Of a DNA stretch of 64,000 nucleotides, positions 21,659 to 32,186 are shown piece by piece. Made by a program: the position numbers and the translations under genes. Positions within the stretch are counted from its first letter, which is position 1. Every line of letters begins with the position of its first letter. The notes beneath the pieces were generated by a model. That model saw nothing but the letters and a program-made list of their open reading frames with translations, did no database searches and had not been told where the DNA came from. The stretch comes from Anticarsia gemmatalis (taxonomy: Eukaryota > Arthropoda > Insecta > Lepidoptera > Erebidae): NCBI RefSeq assembly GCF_050436995.1, contig NC_134775.1:4317124-4381123 (forward strand). Direction: 5' to 3'.

Positions 21659-24600
21659 ATGTATAACTACTATTCTTTTAAATTATTCTTTTCAGCAAAA
21701 CCATCCTCTCCTGATTCACCATCAAGATCCTGTATAAATTGTGATAAATGTAAAATTGAGATTCCTAGAGATGAATACAGATATCATAAACGAACTAATA
21801 TCCATAAATCGAATTGTTTGATAAAATCAGAGTTTGAAAATATTGATATAATAGCCACAGCATTTAAGAACAGAATAATGACTTATCGCTTAAATCCATC
21901 CATAGAAGACGAGTACCTCTTAGCAGAGACGTTCTTGGATGGTAAGCGAGATGACATTTTTAAACTGATTGAGATATCATTATTAAAGAATACATGTATT
22001 AAAATAAACTTTGAGCTATTTGCTTACTTTGTTTTAAGTAAAACAGGTGAGCAACAGTTGAAGTCATTTAATACAAAATACGAAGTTATTTATAAAAGTA
22101 CAGATTTTAATGAACTTTATTTAAGAGATACTTTTAAGTCGAAATTAACCGAATTTGAGCACTGTGAATCAGGATGGTCATTCACATCACTGAGTCACTT
22201 AGAAATAAATATAAATAAATATTCTCCCATGAGAGGTGGATCTTACATAGAGCTACCAGATGTTATTAAGAATACAAAGAGTTGTATAAATATTAAGAAT
22301 GATGATGAATATTGTTTTTTATGGAGCGTTCTAGCAGCATTATTTCCAGTTAAATATAATGTCTGCAGCACAAGCTCTTATCCACATTTTAGCACGATAT
22401 TTAATATAACTGGAATTACATTCCCACCATCACCCAAAGATATCAAATTGTTTGAGAACAAGAATTGTGATTTAAGTATTAATGTTTATGGATTGGATAA
22501 ACATTACAATGTAACTGGTCCCCTTTATGTAACAAATTTCAGAAGAGATAAATATGTAAATTTATTATATTACGAGAAAAATAACAGAGGTCATTATTGT
22601 TTGATAAAAAACTTATTACGCTTAGTGAGACGCCAAGTTTCACGACATAAAGGTCGAATGTATTTATGTGAGACATGTTTACAATTTTTTACAAGTCCAG
22701 CAAAATTTCATTCTCATGCATGTTCTAAGATTATAACTATATTACCTGATAAAAACAGTACGTTACAGTTTAAACACTTTGAGAGATAACAAAAAAATAA
22801 TTTTGTTATATATGCCGATTTTGAAAGCCTGTTATGCGATTTTAATGAAACAAATACTGATAAAAATACTATAAAGAATAAATTGCACCAGCCTTCATGT
22901 TTTGCATACTATGTGTGTTGCTCACATGACAGAAAATTAAATAAATTTGTAACTTATCGAGGAGAAGACTGTGTACAAGTTTTTGTTCAGAAAATCATTG
23001 AAGAAACTAAATCAATCCATGAGATCTTGACAACTGTTAAAGCCATGAAACCAATGACTCCAGAGCAAATTAATAGTTATCACAATGCCAGTACATGTCA
23101 TATTTGTAAACAATTGTTGTTTGATGACAAAGTGCGAGATCATGATCATATTTCATCAGAGTATAGAGGCGCAGCACATTCACACTGTAATTTAATTTAT
23201 AGAGTATGTTCATTCATACCTATCGTTTTTCATAATCTATCCGGTTACGATTCCCATTTATTTATCAAAGAATTGGCAAAATACGATGGAGAAATAAAAA
23301 TAATTCCCAAGACAAAAGAAAAATATTTAAGTATTACTAAACTTATTGAAACCGATAAATATAATAAACCTTTGCAAATTAAATTCATAGATTCATTCTA
23401 GTTTCTTAGTTCAAGCATAGATAATTTGAGTAAAAGCTTAGCAGACAGTGATTTTTTAAATCTAAGATCACTTTTTCCTGCTGACGAAAAATTTGATTTG
23501 ATACGAAGGAAAGGTATATATCCCTACGAATATATTGATTCATGGGACAAATATAATGAGACACAGCTACCTCTAAAGCGTTATTTTTACAACAGCTTGC
23601 AAATGAAACATTTAACAGATAGCGAATATGAACATGCGCGAACTATTTGGAATTTCTTTAATATTAAAAGTCTTGGTGAATATACTGATTTATATTTGAA
23701 GTGCGATGTTTTACTGCTGTGCGATATTTTTGAAAACTTTAGAAATATATGTTTACAATATTATAATCTTGATCCTGCTTACTATGTAAGTTCCCCCGGT
23801 TTAAGTTGGGACGCTATGCTCCTTTACACTGGCGTTCAATTAGAATTGATTCATGATTTAGACATTTATAATATGATAGAAAAAGGAATACGTGGTGGAT
23901 TAGCACAATGTTCCCACCGATATGCTAAAGCCAATAATATTTATATTCCTCATTTTGATGATTCTAAACCATCAACATTTTTAGTATATCTTGACTGTAA
24001 CAATCTTTATGGATATGCAATGACTAGAAAATTACCAATATCAGATTTTAAATTTTTGACAAGCCCTGAAATATTAACATTTCGTTTATTTGACACCCCT
24101 GATGATGCTGAGTACGGCTACATTTTAGAAGTTGATCTAATGTATCCCGAACACTTACATAATTTACACAGTGATTTGCCTTTCGCTCCAGAAAAGTTCA
24201 TACCCATAGGAGGAAAGACAGAAAAGTTAATAGCGAACTTATATGACAAGTATAAATATGTAATACATTATATTAATTTAAAAGAATGTATTAAAAATGG
24301 TCTTGTATTGAAAAAAATACATCGCATACTGCAATTTAAACAAGAAAACTTTTTAAAAAAGTATATAGACTTAAATACTCAATTGCGTCAAGCAGCAAAG
24401 ACATCTTTTGAAAGGGATTTCTTTAAACTTCTGAATAATTCAATATTTGGAAAAACTATAGAAAATAAACGAAAACAATTTGATGTTAAATTGGTGACTA
24501 AGTGGAATGATAATAAGAATAGAACAAATAAAACAATAGGTGCAGAAAAACTAATTGCTAAACCAAACTTAAAAAGTATCTGTATATTTAGTGAAGACTT

Positions 24601-25228
24601 TCTTGCAGTTCAATTGAATCCCGAAAAACTTGTTTTAGATAGACCTATCTACGTTGGTTTTGCTGTATTAGAATATGCTAAACAACATATGTATAACTTT
24701 CATTATGATTTCATTAAAAATAAATACGGTGAAAATGTTAAACTATGTTATACTGATACTGACAGTTTATTATACTTTATACATACACAAAACTTTTATA
24801 AGGATTTGAAAGAAAATATATTAAAATTTGATACCAGTAACTTTGATTTTAATAATCCTTACGGTATTCCAAATGTAAATAATAAAATTCCCGGCTTGTT
24901 TAAAGATGAATTAGGTGGCGATGTAATAACTGAATTCACAGGTTTGAGAGCAAAACTCTATTGTATTAAGTCAATAAAAACGCAGATTAATAAAGCCAAA
25001 GGAGTATCAAAGCCTGTCACAAAGCGTTTGAAAATATCTAATTATAAGAGAGTTTTATTTGAGAATATTACTTTACAATGTAAGATGAATATGATAAAAT
25101 CCAGCAAACATGTATTGTATTCGCAGGAAGTTAATAAAGTAATTTTAAATAGAATAGATGATAAAAGACTTGTTCAAACTAATCAAATAGACACTTTACC
25201 TTGGGGTCATTGTGACCGCATATGTTAG
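21659..25228 (+). pseudogene. polB: Protein-primed family B DNA polymerase, two nonsense codons
   Basis: Replicates the linear Polinton genome by protein priming. One frame covers the whole region. A CxxC/H zinc-like segment is near the N-terminus; a second (LCETCLQF...HSHAC) precedes the exonuclease. Exonuclease motifs: YADFES, FHNLSGYD and YLKCDVLLL. An HNH-like zinc segment (CHICKQ...DHDHISSEYRG) lies within, as in Polinton enzymes. Polymerase motifs: LDCNNLYGYAM (A), LLNNSIFGK (B) and YTDTDSLLYFI (C), with catalytic aspartates present. TAA at 22787-22789 and TAG at 23399-23401 interrupt the frame. The first ATG is at 21659, though an acceptor-like site ends at 21695. Length, about 1190 codons, is normal for the family. 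Confidence 0.95.
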
Positions 25229-25416
25229 AATAATAAATATTATATTTGTACGATGTATGCCACGATTTTATAAACATTAAATTTTGTAATTATTTTTGTA
25301 AGCTTAATAAAGAACATATTTTACTCAGAATTTTGATTTTATTTATATTTTTATGAAATCACCTTACGAGAAATTTACTTAATTACCTCACAATGTTATT
25401 GAGGGGATAAAGAATA

Positions 25417-26202
25417 TTGATTTTAAGGAACATAAAATGTAAGACTTTGTGCGGGTATATATTGGTATGTTTATTAGTGATAATATTAATAGGCAAGATG
25501 AAGTTGATCAAGCAGCCCATATCCCTGAATGTTAATTATATAAGCTTTAGTGACTCTCCTCACCACGTAAGGCATAGCCCTTTATTACCAAATACAATAC
25601 GTTGTATAATATGTGGGCCATCTAACTGTGGAAAAACAAATGTTATGATCAGTTTAGTGCTACATGAAAATGGACTGAAATTCAAAAATATACATCTTTA
25701 CTCTAAAACCTCTTTTCAACCAAAATATCGCTTTTTGAGTGAAGTAATAAGAAGAATTCCGCAGATTAAATTCTATGAATTTAATGATGATAAAGATGTT
25801 ATGGCTCCAAGTGAAGCTTTAACAAATTCTATTTTTATTTTTGATGACGTTGCAACTGAGAAGCAGACAAATATCCGTAATTATTTCTGTATGGGACGAC
25901 ATAAACAAATCGATTGTTTCTATTTATCTCAAACTTATTCCAAAATCCCGAAGCAATTGTTACGTGATAATGCAAATTTTCTTATAGTATTTAAACAAGA
26001 TGATGTGAACTTAAAACATATTTATGAGGAACATGTCAGCCCTGATTTAAATTGGAACCAATTTAAAGATATTTGTAAAAGAGTTTGGAGTAATCGTTAC
26101 AATTTCATACTTATTAACAAAGAATGTTCATTAAATAATGGCAGATACAGAAAAAAAATTGATATATTTTTTAAATTTGATGGAGTTGATGATACAAACT
26201 GA
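25417..26202 (+). CDS. Genome-packaging ATPase (FtsK/HerA, A32-like)
   Basis: Would pump element DNA into capsids. Walker A is GPSNCGKTN (about residue 67), Walker B is SIFIFDDVA (about residue 138), and a sensor-like FYLSQTYSKIPKQLLR follows. The 261-residue frame is open. The first ATG adds a hydrophobic stretch (CGYILVCLLVIILIG) that family members lack, so the ATG at 25498 (about 235 residues) is the more likely start. It lies between polymerase B and the conserved protein, in the usual Polinton context. One of the few undamaged genes in this copy. Confidence 0.92.
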   Translation: MILRNIKCKTLCGYILVCLLVIILIGKMKLIKQPISLNVNYISFSDSPHHVRHSPLLPNTIRCIICGPSNCGKTNVMISLVLHENGLKFKNIHLYSKTSFQPKYRFLSEVIRRIPQIKFYEFNDDKDVMAPSEALTNSIFIFDDVATEKQTNIRNYFCMGRHKQIDCFYLSQTYSKIPKQLLRDNANFLIVFKQDDVNLKHIYEEHVSPDLNWNQFKDICKRVWSNRYNFILINKECSLNNGRYRKKIDIFFKFDGVDDTN

Positions 26203-26276
26203 TATAATTGTGAATAACATACAAAGTAAATTAGTATTAGTTCTTCTTTATGTGAAGGCGGTATGTTGAATGTAAG

Positions 26277-27203
26277 ATGGATAAAGATATTAAAATAGAA
26301 ATAATGAAGTCCGTAGACTCCATAAAGAATAAAATAAAACAAATGAAAACTCAGGAATATACCATGAACTTATCACTTGATAAAATGCTAAAACCTGTCG
26401 CTGATCCTCTTAAAATGCTAGTTGACTCGAATACACCCATTATGAAGAATACGAATGTGGCAAACACATCTCTCAACAATACTAAAAACACTGAATCTGA
26501 TGACATCAACACTAGCTCTAATGCAATGTTTGAGAACAGTTATAACCCAAACCAAGATTCTGAACAACCAGTTGAAAAGTCACCCAAAGTTGAATTACCA
26601 GATGACCTAGAAATATCATTAGAAGGTTATGATATCCATGACATTTATGATGGTGTAAATATACCGTTTGGGATAAGAAGTGAAAATAAGAGATTATGGA
26701 TGGGTAATTTATCAGTATCCTTTTCTAAAATAGACAACTTGAATAGGGATAATGTCATTTTAGTTAAAATCGGTGACAGAGCCTATAATTTAACCCCTGG
26801 ACTAAAAGAACTGTTACTTCGAAGAAAACCTGATTTAAAATTAATATCTGACAAGGACAAACTTGTCTATAAGGATATGCTACATTTTACAAATGCGCAT
26901 AAGAGAGACTTTAATCCTAATGGTCAAATAAGAGGTGATAAAGGAACAAAATACCGTGCAATCATCAGGCCATTGTTTTCAGAAATATTCAATGACAAAG
27001 TTTCCACTAAATTTGGAGGAAACTTACCAAAGCTTAAGGAATACAAAAATAACACTGATTTAGTATATTGGGATGACCCTAATGAATTGGTTGAGAGATT
27101 GCAATTATTAGTTGCGTCAAGAGATGCTGGCAATTCAAATCACGATAACGAAATTTTATCCATAATCGAAGAATTAAAGGAAGCTGGTATTATTAAAGAA
27201 TAA
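26277..27203 (+). CDS. Conserved Polinton protein of unknown function
   Basis: 308 residues, open frame, starting at the first ATG 75 bp after the ATPase. The N-terminal 100 residues are polar and asparagine/serine-rich; the C-terminal half is the conserved domain, with IPFGIRSENKRLWMGN, ILVKIGDRAYNLTPGLKELL and HKRDFNPNG. I recognise it as the domain of unknown function regularly found between ATPase and integrase in arthropod Mavericks (I believe DUF8207, unverified). A short helical tail (EILSIIEELKEAGII) ends the protein. No catalytic signature is evident; a structural or virion-assembly role is possible. Confidence 0.75.
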   Translation: MDKDIKIEIMKSVDSIKNKIKQMKTQEYTMNLSLDKMLKPVADPLKMLVDSNTPIMKNTNVANTSLNNTKNTESDDINTSSNAMFENSYNPNQDSEQPVEKSPKVELPDDLEISLEGYDIHDIYDGVNIPFGIRSENKRLWMGNLSVSFSKIDNLNRDNVILVKIGDRAYNLTPGLKELLLRRKPDLKLISDKDKLVYKDMLHFTNAHKRDFNPNGQIRGDKGTKYRAIIRPLFSEIFNDKVSTKFGGNLPKLKEYKNNTDLVYWDDPNELVERLQLLVASRDAGNSNHDNEILSIIEELKEAGIIKE

Positions 27204-27283
27204 ATAGTAAAAATAATGTGGCGTTTATTCAGTATTACATAGAACTTGCGTAGAGGCATAATTAAACTGAGACAAAAAGAAAC

Positions 27284-28165
27284 ATGAGTAAAGCCGATGT
27301 GGTCAACGAAATTCATAAAAATGCAAGAGTGAACTTTTCACGGAGACACGTTATCATGAAAGATATAGACGATCTATGGCAAGCAGATTTAATTGACATG
27401 CAATCAATTTCTAAGGAAAACAAAAATTTTAGATTTATTCTTGCTGTTATTGATACATTTTCGAAATACGCATGGGCTTTTCCTTTGAAATCGAAGAACA
27501 AAGATGCTATAAGTAACACTTTCAAGATGTTGTTAAACAAAGGACGTGTGCCTCAAAATCTTATGATAACATATCATATTAATCATTATTCAACATTTTC
27601 AACAAAAAAGGCTTCAATAGTTGAGAGGTTTATCCGTACCCTGAAATCCAAACTGTATAAAGAATTTAGTTTAAAAGGAAACTATAAATGGATAGATAAT
27701 ACTCTTGATAATGTTGTCTATAAATATAATCATACTAAACATAGAACAATTGATCAAATGCCTGCAGATGTAGATAATAAAAATAAAAAACGCCTACTGG
27801 AAAGATATATAGGTTTGTCAAAAAACGTGAAAAGTATGAAAAGTAAGTTTAAAGTAGACGATTATGTACGTATTAGTAAGTACAAGGGCACTTTTGAAAA
27901 AGGATATACACCCAATTGGTCAACAGAAATATTTAAAATAAAAAAGATTCAAAGTACTACGCCTATCACATATTTAATTGAAGATACAATTCGAGGTCGA
28001 CCTATCTTAGGTGCATTTTATGCGCAAGAGCTTCAAAGAACGAAACATCCCGATATCTATCTAGTGGAGAAAATTCTAAGACGGAAAGGAAATAAAGTAT
28101 TCGTGAAATGGTTGGGTTTGCCTCCTTCTGAGAATAGTTGGATTGAAAAATCAAATAAATTGTAA
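27284..28165 (+). CDS. int: Retroviral-type integrase with chromodomain, catalytic site incomplete
   Basis: Would insert the element and create the 6-bp TSD. The frame is open (293 residues). The rve core begins DLWQADLIDMQ (first Asp), continues VIDTFSKYAWAFPLKSK, and ends ASIVERFIRTLK (catalytic Glu). Between them, VPQNLM runs directly into ITYHINHYS: the segment that normally carries the second catalytic Asp and the following Gly is absent, an in-frame deletion of about 20 residues. A chromodomain closes the protein (YLVEKILRRKGNKVFVKWLG). The protein is therefore probably inactive in spite of the open frame. Start at the ATG at 27284. Confidence 0.9.
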   Translation: MSKADVVNEIHKNARVNFSRRHVIMKDIDDLWQADLIDMQSISKENKNFRFILAVIDTFSKYAWAFPLKSKNKDAISNTFKMLLNKGRVPQNLMITYHINHYSTFSTKKASIVERFIRTLKSKLYKEFSLKGNYKWIDNTLDNVVYKYNHTKHRTIDQMPADVDNKNKKRLLERYIGLSKNVKSMKSKFKVDDYVRISKYKGTFEKGYTPNWSTEIFKIKKIQSTTPITYLIEDTIRGRPILGAFYAQELQRTKHPDIYLVEKILRRKGNKVFVKWLGLPPSENSWIEKSNKL

Positions 28166-28239
28166 CAAATTAATACATATTTTTTTTACTTTATAATTCT
28201 ATTTATTAAAGGTTCAATATAATTATCATTAGTCTTATC

Positions 28240-29025
28240 ATGTGTATTGGAGAGAGCAGTCTTCTCAATTGGCTAATAAATCATTTACCGTTTGAGTTAC
28301 ACTTGCCAGGCTATAATTATTGTGGGCCGGGCACAAAATTAATTAGAAGACTTAGACGAGGAGATAAAGGTGTTAATAAATTAGACGAATATTGTAAAGA
28401 ACACGACATTGCTTATAATAAGTCTTCGAACTTGAAGGATCGCCGCAAGGCAGATTTAGTTTTATTAAATATGACAAAAAAGCGAGCAGTTGCCCGGGAT
28501 GCTAGTCTCGGTGAATAACTCGCAGCACGTTTAGTATGTAGCGCTATGTCAGCCAAAATTAAAACAGGTTCTGGACTAAAAAAGAGTAACTACAATTGTT
28601 CGCAAAAAGATACATCTGGAAAAGGACTAAAAAATAAATTGAAAAGCGTTATTACTAAAACGAAAAAACAAATGAAAAAATTAAAACCGAAATGCAAAAA
28701 AGTAGCTATAGAATTAGCTATGGGTGTTGCCAGGGAATTAGCTGATAATTCACCAATTAAACCTCCTCGTATTATTCCTATACCAAAAACTGGTGGAGTG
28801 CTACCTTTGATTCCTATTTTTGCGGGGTTATCTGCGGCTGGAGCTTTAGCAGGTGGTGCAGCTGGTATTGCTAAAACCATAAATGAATTCAAAATGGCTC
28901 AAAAACTGTTAGCTGAATCGAAGAGGCAAAACGAAAAAATGGAAGCTCTTTGCTTAGGCAAAGGACTAAGCCTTAAGCCACATAAAGGTGGGCTTGGAAT
29001 ATTTGTATCAAAACAAAAAAACTAA
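28240..29025 (+). pseudogene. Minor capsid protein: parvovirus-type PLA2 domain plus pX-like tail, one nonsense codon
   Basis: One frame spans 28240-29025 with a TAA at 28516-28518. The first part is a parvovirus-like phospholipase A2: calcium-loop motif YNYCGPGT (about residue 26) and catalytic HDIAYNKS with an upstream cysteine (YCKEHD), which in viruses breaches the endosomal membrane. The second part is lysine-rich, then hydrophobic and glycine-rich (FAGLSAAGALAGGAAGIAK), and ends GKGLSLKPHKGGLGIF, like the pX/minor-capsid proteins of Polintons and adintoviruses. It lies upstream of the protease, which would be expected to process it. The stop separates the enzyme from the tail. Confidence 0.88.
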
Positions 29026-29108
29026 GATATCGGCTACTCAATCGAGCTTTAACTAATTTAGACATATTAAGGTATGGTAATACTATTCCATATTTTAGAG
29101 GCGTCTTC

Positions 29109-29408
29109 ATGAGAGATGAGCTCCCTAAATGTCCCTTCAAAAAAGAATGTGGAATAATTAATTTGGATAGCTCTAAAAACCCTGGATCTCATTGGGTAGC
29201 CTATGTAAAATACTATGATTATATTGAGTATTTTGATAGTTACGGCAATCTTAAACCACCAAAGGAATTCATAAAATATGTGGGTTCTAAAGTGAACTAC
29301 AACTATGAAAATATACAACGTGACCATCCTTTTAATTGCGGACATCTTTGCTTGGACTTTTTAAACAAGTTTTGGTGTAATAAGGTATTAAATAAGCGTG
29401 ATCTTTAA
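29109..29408 (+). CDS. pro: Adenain-like cysteine protease
   Basis: Would mature capsid precursors. Visible active-site motifs in order: GSHWVAY (His), EYFDSYG (Asp) and NCGHLCLDFL (Cys, next to the C-terminus), the adenovirus protease arrangement in compact Polinton form. The ATG at 29109 gives 99 residues, but the same frame stays open upstream to about 29022 with family-like residues (LTNLDILRYG), so the true start is probably earlier, overlapping the previous gene. The H-to-C spacing and length fit the family, and I see no lesion. Confidence 0.88.
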   Translation: MRDELPKCPFKKECGIINLDSSKNPGSHWVAYVKYYDYIEYFDSYGNLKPPKEFIKYVGSKVNYNYENIQRDHPFNCGHLCLDFLNKFWCNKVLNKRDL

Positions 29409-29428
29409 TTAGAGTCCAGTATATAAGC

Positions 29429-29849
29429 ATGTCTACTACGGTTACAATCTCTGGAAATAAATCAGAATTAGTTTCACACTTTCAACCGCCACTTCATTTA
29501 TCTGGTCAATACGAGTGCGGCTTACTATACTTTTCAGTATTTAATTCAAGACCAGATCCAGATCAGACTACTAAAACTAACAAATTATCTGTGATTAAAA
29601 TCGAATGTGATCTTGTGTACGGTTCATATTGCAACGGATTACCAACACATTTTATTCATGAATTTGTGCCTAATACTGCACTAGGTCATCATTACGTGGA
29701 GATACCACAAAATGTTATCAGTCTACTTTCCAGTAAACAAAAATATAATTTCATCTATATCTGTTAAAATTGTTGATCAATTTGGTCACTGTATTAACTT
29801 CAAAGAGGAACGTATTCAACTACGTCTGCATTTAAGAAAAACAAAATGA
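29429..29849 (+). pseudogene. Penton-like minor capsid protein, frameshifted and probably shortened
   Basis: Starts at ATG 29429 with a typical Polinton penton-like N-terminus (QYECGLLYFSVFNS). A later segment, YGSYCNGLPTHFIHEFVP, belongs to the C-terminal half of the family, so an internal part seems to be missing. The frame ends at TAA 29765, but coding continues in another frame (VDQFGHCINFKEERIQLRLHL) to TGA at 29847-29849. It lies between protease and major capsid genes, as expected for a vertex protein. Confidence 0.7.
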
Positions 29850-29992
29850 TAGTATATTATAAAAATACGCCAGTGAAAATAAAACGTCTTATTGCTTCTA
29901 CGACCACTAAAGTGCACAGACGTAATATAAAAATTAAAAAATTGACTAAGTCAAATAAAAAGTTTCTTAAAGCTCTTGGCTTAAAAGTGTGA
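29846..29992 (+). CDS. 48-residue basic protein between penton and major capsid
   Basis: The ATG overlaps the end of the penton-like frame (ATGA), and the TGA ends three bases before the major capsid ATG, so spacing is tight and operon-like. The product is strongly basic (KIKRLIA...KVHRRNIKIKKLTK) and ends KKFLKALGLKV. Similar short basic peptides occur at this place in Polintons; a core or DNA-binding role is inferred only from charge. The frame is intact. Confidence 0.6.
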   Translation: MIVYYKNTPVKIKRLIASTTTKVHRRNIKIKKLTKSNKKFLKALGLKV

Positions 29993-29994
29993 AT

Positions 29995-31431
29995 ATGCTC
30001 CAGATTACTGAATTGCCACACTTTGACAGTTCGATTGAAAGTTATGAAATCCATTCATATAATCCCTACAATAACAGCTTTAGAGAAAACGATGAAATCA
30101 GAATTCCCATACATCAGCAAGACATATACGTTCTGCCATCAGCCAGTTCAATTTACATCGAAGGTCAAGCAAAGTTATTCGGCAAAGATGGGAATCCGAT
30201 CACGAAAACTGTTACGTTCACTAACAATCCTGTTATGTTTTTGTTTCAAGACATCAGATATGAAATAAATGGTATTGAAATAGACCGTATAAAAAATTCG
30301 GGAATAACGTCAACAATAAAGTCATATATCTCATTGAATGAAGCAGAAAATAAAGTTGCTGGTTTATGGGGTTGGAATTTAGGTGGATTTCAAAGTGATG
30401 GGCATTTTTGTGCTGTGATACCATTAAATAAATTACTAGGATTTGCAGAGGATTACAATAAAATTGTGATAAACTGCAAACATGAACTTATCTTGAATAC
30501 AAGTAACTCTAACCTAAACAGTGTTATTCTTACTGATGATATCGCTCATTTTCAAATAGATATACAAAGAGTTCAGTGGAGGGTACCACATATAAAAGTA
30601 TCAAATCGAGAACGACTGACACTTTTAAAACACTTAGAAAAAGATAAATCTATTCAGATGGCTTTCAGGAATTGGGATTTGTATGAGTATCCATTACTGC
30701 CTAAAACGACAAAGCATTCTTGGTCAGTTAAAGCCCAGATATGTCATTGTTTGCTTACAAACTAATAGAAAGAACAATAAATTGAAAGATAGTTCACTAT
30801 TCGATCATTGTGACGTAACAAACGTGACCCTCTTCTTGAATTCACAATATTATCCCTATGAGCCTCTAAGCTTAAAGTTTTCCAAGAATAAATATTCTAT
30901 ATTATACGAGATGTATGCTAAATTTCGTCAGTCGTATTATAACTGTCCAGTCGACCCTTTGCTTAATCTACAAGATTTTAAAGAAAAGGCACCCCTGTTT
31001 ATCTTAGATGACCTGCGCAACTTCGCTTGCGTTACGTAAGCGTTAAAAATTTTCCCCGTTTTTGTAACATTTTTCACTGGTACTCTGCTCCTATTGGTAG
31101 TAGCATGATGATATATAGCCTATAACCTTCCTCAATAAATGGACTATCTGACACTGAAAGAATTTTTCAAATCGGACCAGTAGTTCCTGAGATTAGCGCG
31201 TTCAAACAAACAAACAAACAAACAAACAAACAAACAAACTCTTCAGCTTTATAATATTAGTATAGATTGTTCAAGGCAAAACGATAGTCTAAAAACAGGT
31301 CCAGTAGACGTTCGTTTAGAAATTGAATGTTCAAAACCAATACCAGATAACACCGCTGCCTACTGTTTAATTATAAATGATCGACTAGTGGAATACAAAC
31401 CTCTGAGCAACATTGTGCGCAGGCTATCATG
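29995..31431 (+). pseudogene. mcp: Double-jelly-roll major capsid protein, frameshift plus Helitron
   Basis: Forms the icosahedral shell. Starts at ATG 29995 with LQITELPHFDSSIESYEIHSYNP, typical of Polinton capsid proteins. The first frame ends at 30765; coding continues in a different frame from about 30740 (VTLFLNSQYYPYEPL) until a Helitron at 31009-31266 interrupts it, then resumes (GPVDVRLEIECSKPIP) to TGA at 31431, overlapping the next ATG. Total length, about 390 codons, is normal. Two independent lesions, so no intact protein. Confidence 0.9.
31009..31266 (-). mobile_element. LEP1-type Helitron in the major capsid gene
   Basis: Minus-strand start TCTATACTAATATTATAAAG next to an expanded AAAC tract (31205-31241). 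The host coding frame continues correctly if it lies between A (31008) and T (31267). The 3' end is GCGCAGGTCA, lacking the usual final GCTAG, so it is either a variant or slightly eroded end. Confidence 0.85.
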
Positions 31432-31908
31432 AATGCCATTGTAGATGTCCAAGGCTTTAAAACAGAAGCAAATGAATTTATAATAAAAGAAATTGCAGTA
31501 TGGTGTGACAGGAAATTACCAGTATTTTTAATTAAGCCTCCATTTCCCTTTTACGATTTGACGAAACCAGAAAGACGACAGGTTGGTTGGATTGAACGTA
31601 ACCGCAAAATATACTGGCGTGAAGGATTTATTCCATATTCAAATTATCAGTCAATTATTTCGGATATTCTAAAGGATAAGTGTGTCTACACAAAAGGTGT
31701 AGAGAAAGTACTATGGCTAATAAGTATTTTAAAAAACAATAATGTATTCAATTTAGAAGATAAAATGTGTCCTAGTTTGTTAAGCTTATGTAATCATTAT
31801 AAGGATTCTGAAGATTTGTATAGTTGTTTTTATCATAATGAAATATGTGCATTAAAAAATGTTGTATGTTTAAAAAAATGGTGCTTTGATAATAAACTTT
31901 TTATATAA
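31429..31908 (+). CDS. Conserved Polinton protein, 159 residues, unknown function
   Basis: The ATG overlaps the capsid stop (ATGA) and the frame is intact. The protein starts with IVDVQGFKTEANEFIIKE and contains PPFPFYDLT and a YTKGVEKVLWL segment, all of which I recognise as conserved in the last gene of arthropod Polintons. The C-terminal third is cysteine-rich (CSLLSL-type helices with C...C...C). The DxQG-like start resembles nuclease folds, but I would not assign an activity. It is the last gene before the right TIR. Confidence 0.7.
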   Translation: MNAIVDVQGFKTEANEFIIKEIAVWCDRKLPVFLIKPPFPFYDLTKPERRQVGWIERNRKIYWREGFIPYSNYQSIISDILKDKCVYTKGVEKVLWLISILKNNNVFNLEDKMCPSLLSLCNHYKDSEDLYSCFYHNEICALKNVVCLKKWCFDNKLFI

Positions 31909-32186
31909 ATAAATGTTTTTCTTATTTCACCAAGTAAATATAGTTTCCTGTCCCCATCCCATATGTGTCATTATTTTGATCAATAAGATGCACAACAGCT
32001 TGTGCCATTATGGATAAGCTGTTCATAAACTGGTTCCTCTTTATACGCTGTTCATAAACCTCTTAATATGTAGCAGAAGAGATAAACAGTTAAAAGTGAA
32101 CAAGAATGATCAGATAAATTATTAAATAGCAATTGTTGAACTAAATACATTAAGAATAAAGTACATAGTAATAAGAGTAAGTTGAA
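31909..32186. other. Polinton right non-coding end
   Basis: About 280 bp of AT-rich sequence with a polyadenylation-like AATAAATG right after the last stop. No gene seen. Confidence 0.5.
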
